Of a DNA stretch of 64,000 nt, positions 11,412 to 24,750 are shown piece by piece. The stretch's first letter is position 1. The number at the start of each line of letters is the position of its first letter. Origin of the DNA: Pycnopodia helianthoides. Lineage: Eukaryota; Echinodermata; Asteroidea; Forcipulatida; Asteriidae. Position numbers and translations under genes: made by a program. The stretch lies in assembly GCA_032158295.1 (NCBI GenBank), contig CM063250.1, positions 2,797,501-2,861,500 on the forward strand, given 5' to 3'. Below the pieces are notes generated by a model. That model was not told where the DNA came from. It did no database searches and saw only the letters and a list, made by a program, of their open reading frames with translations.

Positions 11412-12194
11412 ATCACTTCATTTTCCGAGTATTATAATTTCTTTAATTTATAATCTACGAAAACTGTTTTTTTATTCATATTATCCAATGCAATTTGCAT
11501 TGTATGTTAGTGGTAAGTAGCGGTCAACCGCAGTCGGTAAATTAAGTAAATCAAAAAAAAAATAGTTATGAATCGGGTGCTTATAAATAAGTGTTTCTAA
11601 CTGTAAATTGTTTTATGTTATGATTAAAACATGTTGTACACATACAAAGAAACGAACAGCAGTTGCATGCAAGAACATTAATTTTGATGAAAACACGTGA
11701 AGGTGTTTTGTTACAAGGCCCTATTTGCTTGGGTTTTTTTTTGTCTCACTTTCAAACAAGTTGTGTGGTCAGATATGTGTAGCCCTTTGTTTCTAGCAGA
11801 TTTAACTTTCAACTCTGGCACCTCGACCATAAAAACTTCAAACGATAGTTCGAATCCAAACTCCTGGCCGGCAAGTGACAAGATTATCTTCATTCTTATC
11901 GTATCTCTTTTGGTTGGATTACAGTCCCTAAGAATCCAGTTTCTGGTTTAAAGAGCCCGCATGCCAAAGCCATCTTTGCTATAGTAGTAGCCATAGTATC
12001 AAAAATAAGGATTACAACAAGTGCTACTTCGGGGCCAGATCGTTGTGTTTCACTTCAAGCGTCAATTTGGCTATACACAATATTTCGTCCGGAAGAAAAT
12101 ACAAAATGGCCACACTGCAAATATCTGATGAGCGTCTAAAAAATAACGGAGCCCATATACAGGGAAGGTTTTTTTTTTTTTTTTTTTTTATATA
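11412..12194. other. non-genic stretch
   Basis: AT-rich, with a T-run near 12172-12189. The 84-codon ORF at 11697-11951 has no recognisable motif. Confidence 0.35.
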
Positions 12195-12340
12195 TCTCGT
12201 TTCTTCCAAATATTATTTCGTTCCCTCAAAATATTATTCCGTTCCGTCGAAATATGGTTTCGAGGGAAAGAAATAGTATACCATTTCTTGGGAACGAAAT
12301 CTTATTTCGCAGGAACGGAATAATATTTCGAGCAGAATGA
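12195..12340. repeat. AT-rich foldback
   Basis: AAATATTATTCCGTTCC near 12229 and its exact inverse GGAACGGAATAATATTT near 12313 are the strongest arms of a longer imperfect inverted repeat. Confidence 0.6.
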
Positions 12341-12763
12341 AAATTTGGCCCTATACACGGGCTCCGCCAACGAAAAAGCCCATGCGCCATCAAATAAACA
12401 GCCAAGGGACGAAGTGGCAGACAAATTGACAAGATCCTACGAGCTAAAGGAACTTCCTTGCTACAACCAAAGTATAAAAACCCATTCATTGACCCCCAAC
12501 AAGCTTTAACATCGCAACCCGCCAATTTGGTAACATCCTGTCGTTCTGTGCGAGTGATTGGTAGATATAGCGAATTTATGTCAACCAGGCATCTATACTC
12601 GTATACCGATTAAATCCTGTTAGGGATAAAATGCACTTTAAGTTTGAGTTTATTTGCACTGATTCCGCGAGTCAACAAGTCGAGGTGTGTTTCAAGAACA
12701 CATCCTGTGAATTGATTGAATAACTTAGTGTGGGTTGACCTTAAAGTTTACGACAACAAGGTT

Positions 12764-13154
12764 TTAAAGGCACAGTACACGTATGGTAATGACTCTGAAA
12801 ATTAATGGCAATAAAAACTTACTTGGCAAGAAGTACAGCAGCCTTGGGTAGTAAAATGATTTTCGAGAAACTTTTAACTTCGAAGTACTACGGCTATGGA
12901 AAATATATCACTTTTTATTCCCCCAAATTTGAATCTGAGAAGCGTTTCGATAGAAACGCTTCTCAGACTGTGTATTCCTATGGGGAATATTCTTCCTGCG
13001 TGGGAATATTCGTTCCGGTTTTTCGGTGATATCTCAAAAACGCGACCACCTTTTGAAGTGAAATTTTCACAGGTTAGTTTTTATTGTATGTACCTACATT
13101 TATGATTAACACAATCAGTAGGCTCCAATTACCAAACGTGTACTGTGCCTTTAA
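12764..13154 (+). mobile_element. family C MITE, copy 1
   Basis: TTAAAGGCACAGTACACGTA and GTACTGTGCCTTTAA ends. Central hairpin GAAGCGTTTC...GAAACGCTTC at about 12938-12964. Longest family C copy here. Confidence 0.88.
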
Positions 13155-13500
13155 ATAAAATTTACTGTTTGGCGTAAGTGATCTGGCATAACCCGACAGC
13201 CTCCATCAAAAATGGTCAAACTCTTTAAACAAATAAATCATTTTCAGGGAGAAAGAAAAATCAAATATTCAATAGAAATATAATGTAAAAAGATTTTAAA
13301 TATGATACATGTATGCATTATAAAGATATAAAAAAAATGCAGATCCAAAGCCAACAATGTTTTTTGAATTTGTAATGCTCTCTTGAAATCCATTTTGAAA
13401 TAATTTTACCACAGAATTTGCAAATGTCTGAGGAGGCTACCATCCATAATTGGAGTTGATTACAATATGTTACAGTTATCATCTGACTTATCACGTGCGG

Positions 13501-13890
13501 TTAAAGGAACATTACAGAATTGGTTTTTGCTACCAAACACTTGCTGGCAGTATAAGCACTTGATGTAATCCACCATAGACATAAACTGACAAACCTGTAG
13601 AAGTTTGAGATCGATCGATCTGGGTCACGAGAAAATAGTGAAAAACCGATTACACATTTGCATGAAATCGTATAGATTCAACAAATGAATAAAACGCTCA
13701 CTGAGCGATAAACTCCAATCGGAAAATTAGTTTATTCATTTCTCATCAAATAATGGCATTTCAGACAGAAATATTTCAAGGGATGTTTTCTACTATCATC
13801 ATCATTAGACCGTGTAAGTTTTATGTAAATCTGTGATCAAAAGTATATTTTACAATTTTTTTTCTTACCAATTCTGTAATGTTCCTTTAA
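13501..13890 (+). mobile_element. family A MITE, copy 1
   Basis: Ends TTAAAGGAACATTACAGAAT and ATTCTGTAATGTTCCTTTAA are exact inverses. Small central palindrome CGCTCACTGAGCG. Eight copies occur in the window, about 380-400 bp each. Confidence 0.93.
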
Positions 13891-14016
13891 GTATATTGAG
13901 ATAAGAATATTATCATTGATAATAGGCCTACCAATACTAAAACAATAAAAAGTGATAGTCCGACCTTTCTACCCTTACTTTGTTAATCATTTTTTGCCAA
14001 ACAATTGTTTGTGTGC

Positions 14017-14358
14017 TTAAAGGCCCTGTACACTATTGGTAAGATCGAAAAACAAAATGTTCACAGATTCACACATAACTTACATGATTTAAAGAAAGTA
14101 ATGGTAGAAAGGGTTCCTTAAAATATTTCTGCCTAAAATGCTATCGTTTCTGAGAAACGAGTAAAACAATAGTAATTATCGCGCGCGATAATTTGAAAAA
14201 ACAGAAAACACATAAGATCTCTTTTCACTATTTTCTCGTGACCTCGATGACCAATTGAGCTCAAACTTTCACAGGTTTGTTTTTTCATGCATATGTTTAA
14301 TCACACAAAATGGGGACACTGATTTTGAGCTGTTACCAAAAGTGTACAATACCTTTAA
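14017..14358 (+). mobile_element. family B MITE, copy 1
   Basis: TTAAAGGCCCTGTACACTAT at the left, GTGTACAATACCTTTAA at the right. Central TATCGCGCGCGATAA palindrome. Shares TTTCACAGGTTTGTT with A, C and D. Confidence 0.9.
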
Positions 14359-15017
14359 GCTTTAAGGTTGTGTTCATGGCCAAACATTATTCCAAATATG
14401 TTTATATTTGCACGAAGAAGAAAAAAATGTTTCTTTTTATACAGACATGATTCCATCAAGAACAAGACATCTTGTTTTCCTTTCTATTCACTACAATCAA
14501 CACATTATAGATCACGGATTGAAGTAAAATTAGTCTGTCATCTTTTCAACTTTTTTGAAGGCAAGCATTACTTCTTATTTCTGCACACGTGCGTCGAAAA
14601 TCATGAAGTACAACCTGCTACGTTATGTATTTTAGTCCGCATTGTGCTTTTCTATGTATCGATATCTTGTCACGTTTGAGGTGGTACTTGGAAGACTATA
14701 CTTTAAATTGTGGATGATGCCCGGCACTTTAGCGAGCGACAGGTCATGCAATATCCATTAGCTGGAACGCTTACCAGCCAAAGGCCATTGTTATCATCAG
14801 CGTCGTTTATGAATACTTGATTAGCATGACAGCCAATTTTCAGCGCCAAAATTACTTGTGATGTTTGCTCTCGTGAGTGCCGTGTATCGACTGGTTGTTG
14901 GGCAATGACATTATTTGTTTTGAGGCTGGAACATCTTGTGCCGAGAATGATGTTGTCTTTCAGTTGAAGACCGCCTCACTATTTCATTATTCACCTAGTT
15001 GGGATAGCAAATCATAT
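14359..15017. other. non-genic stretch
   Basis: The 103-codon ORF at 14368-14679 has no recognisable domain or splice signal. Nothing else seen. Confidence 0.35.
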
Positions 15018-15415
15018 TTAAAGGAACATTACAGAATTGGTTGTTGCTAACAAAACAGATGCTGGCAGTGTAAGCACTTTATGTAATCCACCATATACAT
15101 AAACTGACAAACCTGTAGAAGTTTGAGATCGATCGGCCATCTGGGTCACAAGAAAATAGTGAAAAACCGATTACACATTTTCATGAAATCATATAGATTC
15201 AAAAAATGAATAAAACGCTCACTGATGAGCAATAAACTCCAATCGGAAAATTAGTTTATTCATTTCTCATCAAATATGGCATTTCAGACAGAAATATTTC
15301 ATGGGATGTTTTCCACTATCATCATCATTAGACCATGTAAGCTTTTATGTAAATCTGTGATCAAAAAGTATATTTTACAAGTTTGTTTCTTACCAATTCT
15401 GTAATGTTCCTTTAA
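15018..15415 (+). mobile_element. family A MITE, copy 2
   Basis: Same ends as copy 1, with intact TTAA at both sides. The central palindrome is disrupted (CACTGATGAGCAA). Confidence 0.93.
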
Positions 15416-17329
15416 ACCGTTAAAAGAAAAAAATCTTGATTCTAAATAATATAAGGACATTTTAAAACACCCCTTACAACGATTCTATCTCGTGATTGGT
15501 TTAGACCGCGTCACATGACTTATTTTTGTTTACTAGAAAGCCGCGTGAACGAGACACACTATACCCGCAGCAACCATTATGTGCTACACCCATAGCAACC
15601 AGCGCACTACTCCCGTAGAAACGGCAGCTTCGTGGTGGCTAGACGTCTAGGTACAATACATGCATAGGGTGATAAGAAAAATATCGCTTGCTCTTACACT
15701 AAGTGCCACGGTTAAAACTAAGACTTCCGTGGTGATCCCCGGAGCATTCTAATGTTCCCTCGGCCTCGCCTTGGGAAAACAGAGCGCTCCAGGGATCGCC
15801 TCGGGAGTCGTTAGCTTCCCGTAGCACTCGAAGCAGTCAATATGTGAACTACTGGCTTCATGTCTTCGTGTATGGTTTACTCATTGTTTGGTAGCAGAGT
15901 TAGTTTTGCATAACTTTTCAAAAGCATTGTTTACAAAAACGTATACATTTAGCTTGCCGAACATAATATAAACAGTTTTGTTTTAACAATATGATGACGA
16001 CATAATGACCTAAGGAGTGGAACGCCCCCAACGTGCAAACACTGTATTGTCTTACACCCCCCCATACTAGACAGGAGATTGAAATATGGCGACGTTAAAC
16101 AGTAATTATGATGGTGTAGGCTAAGTGCATGTAAGCTGACATTAGGACTTCAAGCTACTTGGAGACATTTCAATCCGTTGATCTTCAATACGTTTGGGGT
16201 TACAACATTACTTTGGGCTCATAAATAATAATGACTTATCATAATTATTATTGAGTGGAATTATTGTGTGTCTTTTTCTAATGTTCCTTCGGCTATCACA
16301 AAATATTGAACTCGCTCTGTCTACCTCAGTTGTTCTTTGTAAAAATGTGTTTTAAGGTGTTATTGTAAATCGTGTATAATTCAACTTTTGACAGCGTATC
16401 GTGATAGAAATATTAAAACCAATATGGATGAATAAATGAATGAATGAATGAATATAATAGCCCTATTGATTAGTTCTGTATTGTTAGAACAGTTGGAGAG
16501 CAAACAAGCCACTTGGCATTATTCAAACAAAGCTAATCAGGCGACTGGATAAAAAAAAGCTGGCTGTACCACCATCTTTTGGTGATGGTGGATTTACTTT
16601 TATCTGACATTGGTTAATCATTTTGTTCTGCAAACAGGAAATCCTATTTATAAGTATACTTAGTATGGAGCGTCATTCGTCTATTTATAGATTGAATGTC
16701 CTCCATCAAAGATATAATTTCAGCAGGTAATTTTGATATATATGTTGACACTGCTGATTGTATATCAAAGGATGTCTGTTTTGTAACCAATTAGGGCCTA
16801 AGGTTATCTCGTATATGCGATCCCTGCCTCCATCCAATTAACCGGGTAGAAATGTATATTGCAAGTATATAAAAATAAATCCCTTTTCAATTATTGCTAT
16901 TAATGTAAAGAAAATGTCATGCCTTAGTTTGAAATAATACATCCCAAGTTGTGATATTTACATTAAGCACTTAACCAAATATGCCAGGTTGTCCAAGCAA
17001 AGTGTATCGAGGGCTCCGTGTCGTTAAAAACGAATAGTTTTATGGCTTGTTTTGTTTGCCATTGAGCGTTCAATGTTGCTCCCGGTTGTTCTTGAAAAGA
17101 GAAACCCCGGAGAAGACTGCGAAGGAAAAGTAACACATAAAAGACCTTTCACTTCCATGAACACCACAAAGAAAGGAAATTCTAACCCCTCTCAGGCGAA
17201 TGGAACAAAAAATACAGTCAATATGTATTTTTTAATAATTTGCTCTTTAGCATCACCTAGTTCCAGAACAGTTCAGGGAAAATTATTTTTGTTATAGGAG
17301 ATATCGAAGAATCCTGACTGCTTTAAATT
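15416..17329. other. non-genic stretch with microsatellite
   Basis: Contains an (AATG)n run at 16430-16455 and a CpG-richer section (15.5-15.85 kb) that may be an older repeat. The ORF at 17052-17297 has no recognisable motif. Confidence 0.35.
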
Positions 17330-18239
17330 GACCGATCCATTAAGCTCCACCCCCTTACGTGTTGACCAATCACAACTTTGGCTACGCCACCGAAAGTCCC
17401 CCCAAAATAAATCCGCAATGACGTCATTTGAGTAGGGCGCCCTCGGCTAAAGGTCAAAAGAAGGTTACCCATTGCGTCTCGCGTACATAGAATGTGCGTT
17501 TTCCATTTCTTACGGGTGCACTAAAATAGGAAGAAAACAGAGCGTCGGCCTCATTAACATTTTGTAGACCCCTCAAAATATTCTATGTTAGACAGATTTG
17601 AGAGCCCAATAAAAAGGGCACAGTGTAACATGTTTGCCTGTGGGCTGGTGACGTCCAACTTGATGTATTTTGGATGATTAGGCCCTTAAATAAATAGTCC
17701 TATTATATTTGCCCAGAGGTGTAGGGACATTTTTCAAGATTGATGCTCGGATGTTTGGAAAATTACATTGGTGTAGGGGTGTTTTTATTTGGAGGGCCGG
17801 GGAACGACACGACGGGCCTTGTGACTATACCCTTATCAAATTGAGCAGATAATAAGTTCAAGAGTCAATAGATAATTTCCCCTTTACTGTAAAAAGCTAT
17901 AAGTATTTTTTGCGTATTTTGAATATTTAGCATTTTGCACTCTATGCTATGGAAGTTTATTTAGTGGGGTGCACCCTAAAGTCTTCTTTTTACCTCTAAG
18001 ATGGCGGCGTGATGACGTCAATGCATAATGTCCATTGATCTACATTATACTGTAGATCAATGATAATGTCCAGTAGAAAAGTAAAAATGCGTGCGCGCGT
18101 AAACTAAAAGCGCGCACGTTCATGTTGTGAGAGTGTGGCATTGGAGAGATGCACATGTGCTGCCCACGTGTGCAGTGGTGATGCAGCCAATATTGTGATT
18201 GGTCAATATGTTATGGAGGTGGGGCTTAATGGATCGGTC
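17330..18239. mobile_element. element M, 910-bp non-autonomous DNA transposon
   Basis: Imperfect terminal inverted repeats of about 45 bp: GACCGATCCATTAAGCTCCA at the left and the inverse of GGGGCTTAATGGATCGGTC at the right, each followed inwards by TTGACCAATCACAA. Inner parts carry a palindrome (TTGATCTACA...TGTAGATCAA, near 18035-18062), a CGCGCG pair near 18.1 kb and TGACGTCA sites. No transposase frame. Confidence 0.82.
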
Positions 18240-21200
18240 TATTGAGTTATATTTATATATGTAAACTAAGGGAAGATGGATTGCGAAAGGTTCCCGATTT
18301 ACCTTTTGTTTCGGCCAAATATTTATATAACAAACTCAACCTTCTTTTTAAAAAACTCTTAATATAAGTTCAGTGTTGTTCATTCAAAGAGTGTAGAATG
18401 TATATAATGAAATTATGCAATTTCATTTCCTCTATACATTTATAGTTTGTTATCAATACATGGATATAAACATTACATAGTTTTACAACAAGAGAAGAAA
18501 CGGTAGCATTTCACCATTACGTAGTATACGTAGGTTTTTCCACGGAGTTGTAGTAGAGTTGATTTATGAACTAAAGAGAAGACAGATTGTCAATAATATC
18601 TGTATCAATTATGTAAACGGAAAATTAATATCAGGTTATCAGATTTACGACCAAACTCAGGTTTCCATGAACAAGTACAGCACGACACGAACCTAACCTG
18701 CTAAGTATTCATGAAATTATTAGTATTCGTTTTTCAATGAAAAACTGCTAGCTATTTTAAGATCTGTTAGACAATGAGAACATCTGCTGTGCCGAATACA
18801 CCAAGTATGAACAAGACTTTTTCGTTTGAAATTTTTTTGTGTTCTTCGAATGACCAAAGTTTTACTTAGAAATTAAATAGTTCGGTTGAGACCAGAAGAA
18901 AATCACGAGCACATGTTGATGAATAAGCATACGGACCTACACTTCAAAACCAAAGCTGTACACAGCCAATATAAAAATGAAAGTAGAGCTGTTTTATAAC
19001 TCGAACTATGAAGACAGAGGGATACAAACATAATATAAAATGGTTTATTGTTACGCCGGGTATCGTTTTCAGGATGGCCCTACTCCTGTTTGATGTCCAT
19101 GCAGTTACGATTGTTTCCATCGGAAAAAATTACACCGCCCAAGTATCCATTTACACTTTTCACACAGGCTCATTCTCTGGGGAGTGAACGGTCAAAATAT
19201 AGACCTAATTGTGTGTGGTCAATGGAAACTAATTGTACAATGGTTAATGAACGTGGCTAATACTGCAAACCAAGAGAGTGGTCGACCAATTCAGACTGCA
19301 TCATCTCCACACCCGTCAATGACAATACACTTTGGGTATGAGTGCAGGAAGGCAGCTCTTTTCATTACAGTTTGCCATGCATTGAAATGGTATTTCTGTC
19401 TTCTTTGCGAGGTGTGGAAATACTGATCATTACGATCAAATGTCCAGTCCCATCAGAGCTGACAGAGAAGAAGATGAAAAAAAATGAGCTCGAGCTGGGA
19501 GCGTTTTATTATATGCAGGCATCGATTGTTGAGAGGGAATTTGAGCCCACAATCAATTGATACGGTTCTGAATTGATGATATAACATTTCGCGACTCCCC
19601 TCATCTCTGCCCATGGCAACCGTCCGGATGAAATTACCGACAAGACAAAAAAAAATATGAAGAAATGTTCGCGCCTTGCCACTGGTGTGGCGGTGTGCGG
19701 CTTATCCTGTGATGAACGTTAATCCACGTCAGAATCTACTATTAACCGGTTTAGATGTCGAATCACAGGGAGCAAAGTGCGGACTTGGCGATGCCGTGAT
19801 AAAACAAGAGACTGCGGATGACTGATTGGGAATCACCTCGGAAACGCCGTTCATGGGTAGTTCGTCGTCTCCCCCCCCCCCGGAAAGATGATCGCCCCCA
19901 CGGCCGCTATACACTGGGAGTGAGGTGAACAACGTGTCATTAGTACTTGATGTGATTACCCTATATACGTAACGGGCGAGATCCACTCGGTGCCGTATAG
20001 CCTCCTGTCCGATTGCGGATTATAACAGGAATGACTGATGTGAACTTTGTGCCCGCTTGTTGTCGGAACTTTCAAAACCTTGTCTGAGTTACCGGGTCTG
20101 CGCAGAGTACAGAACTAAACAAGGTATACATCGGAGCCTTTGATCTTCTTGTTAACACTGTGTCCGGAGCGAGTCGACTCTGACTGTGAATGGACTACAA
20201 CGGTACAGGGTGACATCATCCACTCATCATCCGACACACTAGCAGGACAGTACAAACAAAAACCCGGCAATTTTTACAGAACATCAGAAAACTGCGGATG
20301 ACATCAGCATTAATAGGTCCTCGAGGGTCGATTCTTTGGAACCGGGAAGCCAGTCGCATTAAAACAAAGGAGGGTGACAACACTGGGAACAGGAGAACAG
20401 TAGAGGGCCAGTTGTGTTCATTAAAACAACGGAGGTTCACAACAATGGAAATAATAGAGAACAGTTTAGAACGAGCACTGTGTTGATTTCCGAGTGAGTA
20501 TTAGCTTCTGATTGTGGTTTCAACTGACATTGCAATTTTTCCTTCGAAATCACAACATAAAAATACATTTTAAAGTACACTTTTTGTAGAGACCACACAA
20601 TGAGTTAGACATCGGGTTGAACTCTGAATTCAGCTCACAAGGTCAGACGGTCCATAAATTTATGGTTTATCTTCATCGAACCGACGACTATAGTCGTGAC
20701 TGTGTCACGTATATTTGTTGTCAGCATTGATAGCGCCCAGCCACGAGGTACGACATTGCTGTGCCGAAGAACATAGTCGACGATTTTAAAAATAAAAAAC
20801 TCATATTTATAAAGGTTGTGAATAATACCCCAAAACCCTATAGTTCGCTAGAAACAAATGCATAACCTGGGGGGAAATCTACGAAAAAAAACCCGAATAA
20901 GTTTTCAAAAAGACGAAAACAAAAACAGTTGCAGTCTTGTTGTCACAGATTTCAAGTTTCATAGCTCATTTTTCCTCGATAATGTCGCAGCATTTATGAC
21001 ATTAAAATGTTAAGGATGACTTGTTAATGTCAAAATAACTTTTACACGAAAAGTCAACCACTGTTTTTCATTTGGCTGTTTTTCTGAATTTTACAAATTG
21101 TATGACGTCATAAAAGGACCTCGGTCAAAACAATGCATGCCTGGTTCTAATTGACATCATGCCCTCAATGTTCTTACAAAACGCTTCTTGCAATTTTTAT

Positions 21201-21533
21201 GTCAGCCCAAAATGTCATGAAGATTGCAAGTGATTTATATGTTTTGTGTGGGGGTTTACTTTGGATTGATATCGGCCAAATAGTGAAACCTTTTTACCAG
21301 GCTCGACCATGCAATGTGAGATGTATTCGTGTCGTGAGGCTATTTTTTCTGTTAAATCATGCTCTTTATGCGTGAAATTTGGCTCCATCTTCGTGAGGTG
21401 CACCGCAAAATCGGACCCAAGGCTCGTAACATCTTAACTGCATGCATCGACAGTCAGCTTGCTTTTTCCCCCTAGCCTTCTGTCCTCTTCCTTTTGGTGA
21501 CATTACTTTTTGTTCAATCATCCCTGATTGTTT
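18240..21533. other. non-genic stretch
   Basis: Unique sequence. Overlapping + frames at 19048-19560 and - frames at 19729-20440 have no motif or splice context. The 19.6-20.2 kb part is CpG-richer and could hide an unannotated exon, but I cannot support one. Confidence 0.35.
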
Positions 21534-21897
21534 TTAAAGGTATTATACAGGATTGGTAGAGCTGATAAAATAGTCCCAGACAGTGTTCATGTTTTGTGTG
21601 ATTCAACATATGCATGAACAAACAAACCTGTGAAAGTTTGAGCTCAATTGGTCATCGAGGTCACGAGAAAATAGTGAAAACAGACCTTATGTGTTTTCTG
21701 TTTTTTTCAAACAACGCGTTTTTATCATGCGTGATAAAAACTATTGTTTTACTAATTTCTCAGAAACGATAGCATTTTAGGCAGAAATATTTTAAGAAAC
21801 CCTTTCTACCATTGCTTACTTTAAATCATGTAAGTTATGTGTGAATCTGTGAACATTTGTGTCTTTCGATCTTACCAATAGTGTACAGGGCCTTTAA
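21534..21897 (-). mobile_element. family B MITE, copy 2 (reverse)
   Basis: TTAAAGGTATTATACAGGAT at the left and GTGTACAGGGCCTTTAA at the right. It carries GTGAAAGTTTGAGCTCAATT and GGTCACGAGAAAATAGTGAA as in copies 1 and 4, but reversed. Confidence 0.9.
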
Positions 21898-22966
21898 ATG
21901 CCAGTCAGTCAATTCTAATTTGAATTTCATCTGTAAATTAACTTCGTTAAATTTGTGTAACGCTAATCAAATCCCACTTTATGCATAAAAATGAAACAAA
22001 AGCCAATATTTTATCTTATACGTAACTAATTAATAGGTATATCGACATGTTCAACGTTGCCAACTGCCTAAAACCATTATCATCGTTCTATTATTAAAAA
22101 AAACAGTTTCAAAAATGTTTATGATATTTTTGTTTCGTTTCTATACCGTGCATTAATATTGAAAAAAAAAACCGACTCGAAACTTAACGTCGACAGAACC
22201 ATTGCCCACAGTATGGGAAATATTCTACTTTCATTCAATATTGATGAATGTTATCGCAGTGTATAGGTAAAATGTTACAAATAACTCGAAAGTGGATGGG
22301 TTTTCTTATAATCTAATCCATCGACCATTTAATTTAATTTGTCCACTTAGATTATTGTCGTAACAGAGACCTCAACCTGTATTTCACTTTCATTTGGTAA
22401 CACAAACTCGTTGCAATTGGAATTCGATCAGACGACTTTAATATATTTGGGGCCTAATGCATGTTTTCCGTGTAGATTGAATTCGCTTTTGGAAGGAAAT
22501 TTGTGGTTTTTACTTCGACTCAGAATGCTTGCACGGCGGTGGAATTACAATTTGTTTAATATCCACCGTGTATTGACCAATTTGCTATGTTTGAAAAAAA
22601 AGGTTCTCCAAATCAAATTAACAAATCTAGATTCTCTCTTTTAAACTAGGAATTTAGGTCAGGCAATTACACAAATGGTTTAAGTTTGAGCTCAATGCAT
22701 TACGACATGGCGTTTCATTGCCTTTCGGGAAATGACGGTCAAAGATAATTCACTGGCATTTACCAGCGCAACAACATGTGATGCACCGTTCGTTTCTTCT
22801 TCTTCTTTTTTTAATTTTTTTTTTTTAACTTGCTCATTGTTTAGCTTATCGTTAAGCAATTTGATCTTTGAACCTCGGGTTTCAGTGACGGGAGTTTAGG
22901 CCTCTATCATTTGTTTATCAAGAGAGTAATAATCCACATGCTTTTTTTTTTTTTTTTTTTTTTTTG
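21898..22966. other. non-genic stretch
   Basis: AT-rich; ends in a T-run of 24 (22942-22965). The 77-codon ORF at 22411-22644 shows no recognisable feature. Confidence 0.35.
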
Positions 22967-23303
22967 GCAAAAACGGTTAATGGTCTCACGCTTCGACCAT
23001 TCACTCTAAAAAACACTCCCGGGTCAGAATTGACCTGGATTCCGGGTCCTAGGGGGCCAGACCCTTGACCCCAAAAGTGATTAAAATAATAGTGTTTTTA
23101 ACTCGGATTCTGCGTCATTTTGATCAATTTCTGGGTTATTTTGACACGGATTCCGGGTCATACCGACCCAGAAATGGGTCACTGACCCCACAGTGACCCG
23201 GGTCAATTCTGACCCGGAAGTATAGAGCAGAGTTTTTTTTTCTCAAAGGCTTTGAGAAAAACTCTGCTATTAGGGTCGAAGCGTGAGGCCGTTAACTTTT
23301 TGC
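22967..23303. mobile_element. family L element containing a family F insertion
   Basis: Inverted ends GGTCTCACGCTTCGACC (left) and GGTCGAAGCGTGAGGCC (right), each bordered by GTTAA and A/T runs. The right half also has an AGCAGAGTTT...AAACTCTGCT hairpin. Family F sits inside. Confidence 0.75.
23005..23228. mobile_element. family F element, copy 2 (nested in L)
   Basis: CCCGGGTCAGAATTGACCTG at the left, CGGGTCAATTCTGACCCGG at the right, with repeated GACCC/GGGTC motifs inside. Non-coding. Confidence 0.8.
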
Positions 23304-24499
23304 ATTTCTATTGGTTGCTAAATAGTTTAAAACAGCTACTCTGCTTGTTTTCGTTTTTTATCGTGAAATTTATAAGTGAAAACAGCGTTTTGTGTACTCA
23401 GATTTATAATAGGCATTCATGTGACGTAATGGGAGGTGGGCAGGGGGCGTTAGCCCACCCCCTCCACACTCAGAACTCTTGCCTCCCATAGAAATTTGAT
23501 TAACAATTGCAGAAATAAATGGTTTGATACATGAAACAGCTCCCCTTCAAATATGTCTGTGCCCCTCCCCCCAAAAGAAAATGGCTGGTTACGTCACTGA
23601 TAGTGATACTAACTATGCTTAATTCTGTCGAGGCAAACGAATTATTTTAACAGTGTTTGGTTGGACTTTCAACTCTCGACATTTGCAGTAGGCCCTACTT
23701 TGTCAGGCTGGAATATTTCTCTGATTAGTGAGATTGTGAGTGAAAACCCGTACCCTGTTCCAGACTATTAACATTGTTATTGTCTGACAAAATGTTATTG
23801 TCTTTAAGCTATGACGTAATTACCAGGAAAAATTTGACCTTTTGCTTCGTGTTCCTTGAAGAAGGTCCCAAGGCTCTACGCCCTTCTTCGAGGCACACCA
23901 CCTCTTTCCAGTAGCAAAAGGCCGTAAGCAATAGCCCGTATAAGCATTAACAAGGCTCCTGACAAAAATATGGCATTATTGTTATATTGTTATTGCTATA
24001 ACAACCCCCAAAGAGATGTGTTTTCCTATTCCAATTCCCACATGTAGAGTTTAACCTTCCTAAGTGACTTTTAAATGACAGAAAACCGGTCAAACTTTCT
24101 CACTCAGTTTTCTTGAAGCATTGCACATTAATTGCTTATTTGTTTTCTCCTGTAACTTTTCGTTCCTTTTTCCGGGCACGGACTTTGAAGCCATGCAGAA
24201 ATTTGTTATTAATTTTTTCGTAATCAAGGCATCAAAGTAACATAAATCTTACAGCGTTTGTTAGATTGTTGTCTATTTATGTGAATATGACGAAAATATT
24301 TAACAAATAGTTCAGTTAAACCAAGTCACAGTATCCCAATGTGAGGCGTTTAATCGCTTAAACTGTACCGTAGTGTACGTCAATGCGTTTTTAATCTCCT
24401 TCCGAGTCGTTTAACTTGATGAAAGTAATACATCATAATAACAGCGACTTCTTCTATGGCGCTCAAATCGACTCGGTGACGCTCATGGGGCTCCAACAT
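23304..24499. other. non-genic stretch
   Basis: Includes a G/C-rich foldback with TGACGTAATGGG near 23.42 kb and GGTTACGTCAC near 23.59 kb as its inverted ends. Otherwise nothing recognised. Confidence 0.35.
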
Positions 24500-24750
24500 T
24501 ATTACCTCTTGTCACATGGGCCATTTATTTCATTCCTTAAACCATCTCAGCTCCCTTGGGAGTACAGCCTGTGCTGCAATTTACGTAGAGCGCAATCACA
24601 AGAGCCACCTCTGCACTCGCATTGTATCCATTTACCCCTGGGTGAAGAGAAGCAGTTAAGTGTCTTGCTCAAGGACACAAGGTGTCATGACCTGGATTCG
24701 AACCCACACCCTGGACTTGAGTCCGATTCACTAAACCGTTCGGCCACTTT
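24500..24750 (-). mobile_element. tRNA-derived SINE (reverse)
   Basis: On the - strand a tRNA-like head has A box TGGCCGAACGG and B box GGTTCGAATCC. It is followed by TGTCCTTGAGCAAGACACTT, typical of the SINE body seen again at 62.7 kb. The left boundary is approximate. Confidence 0.75.

Noticed and set aside
19048..20486. Cluster of short ORFs in both directions
   Set aside because: Frames overlap, lack motifs, and have no consistent splice phases.
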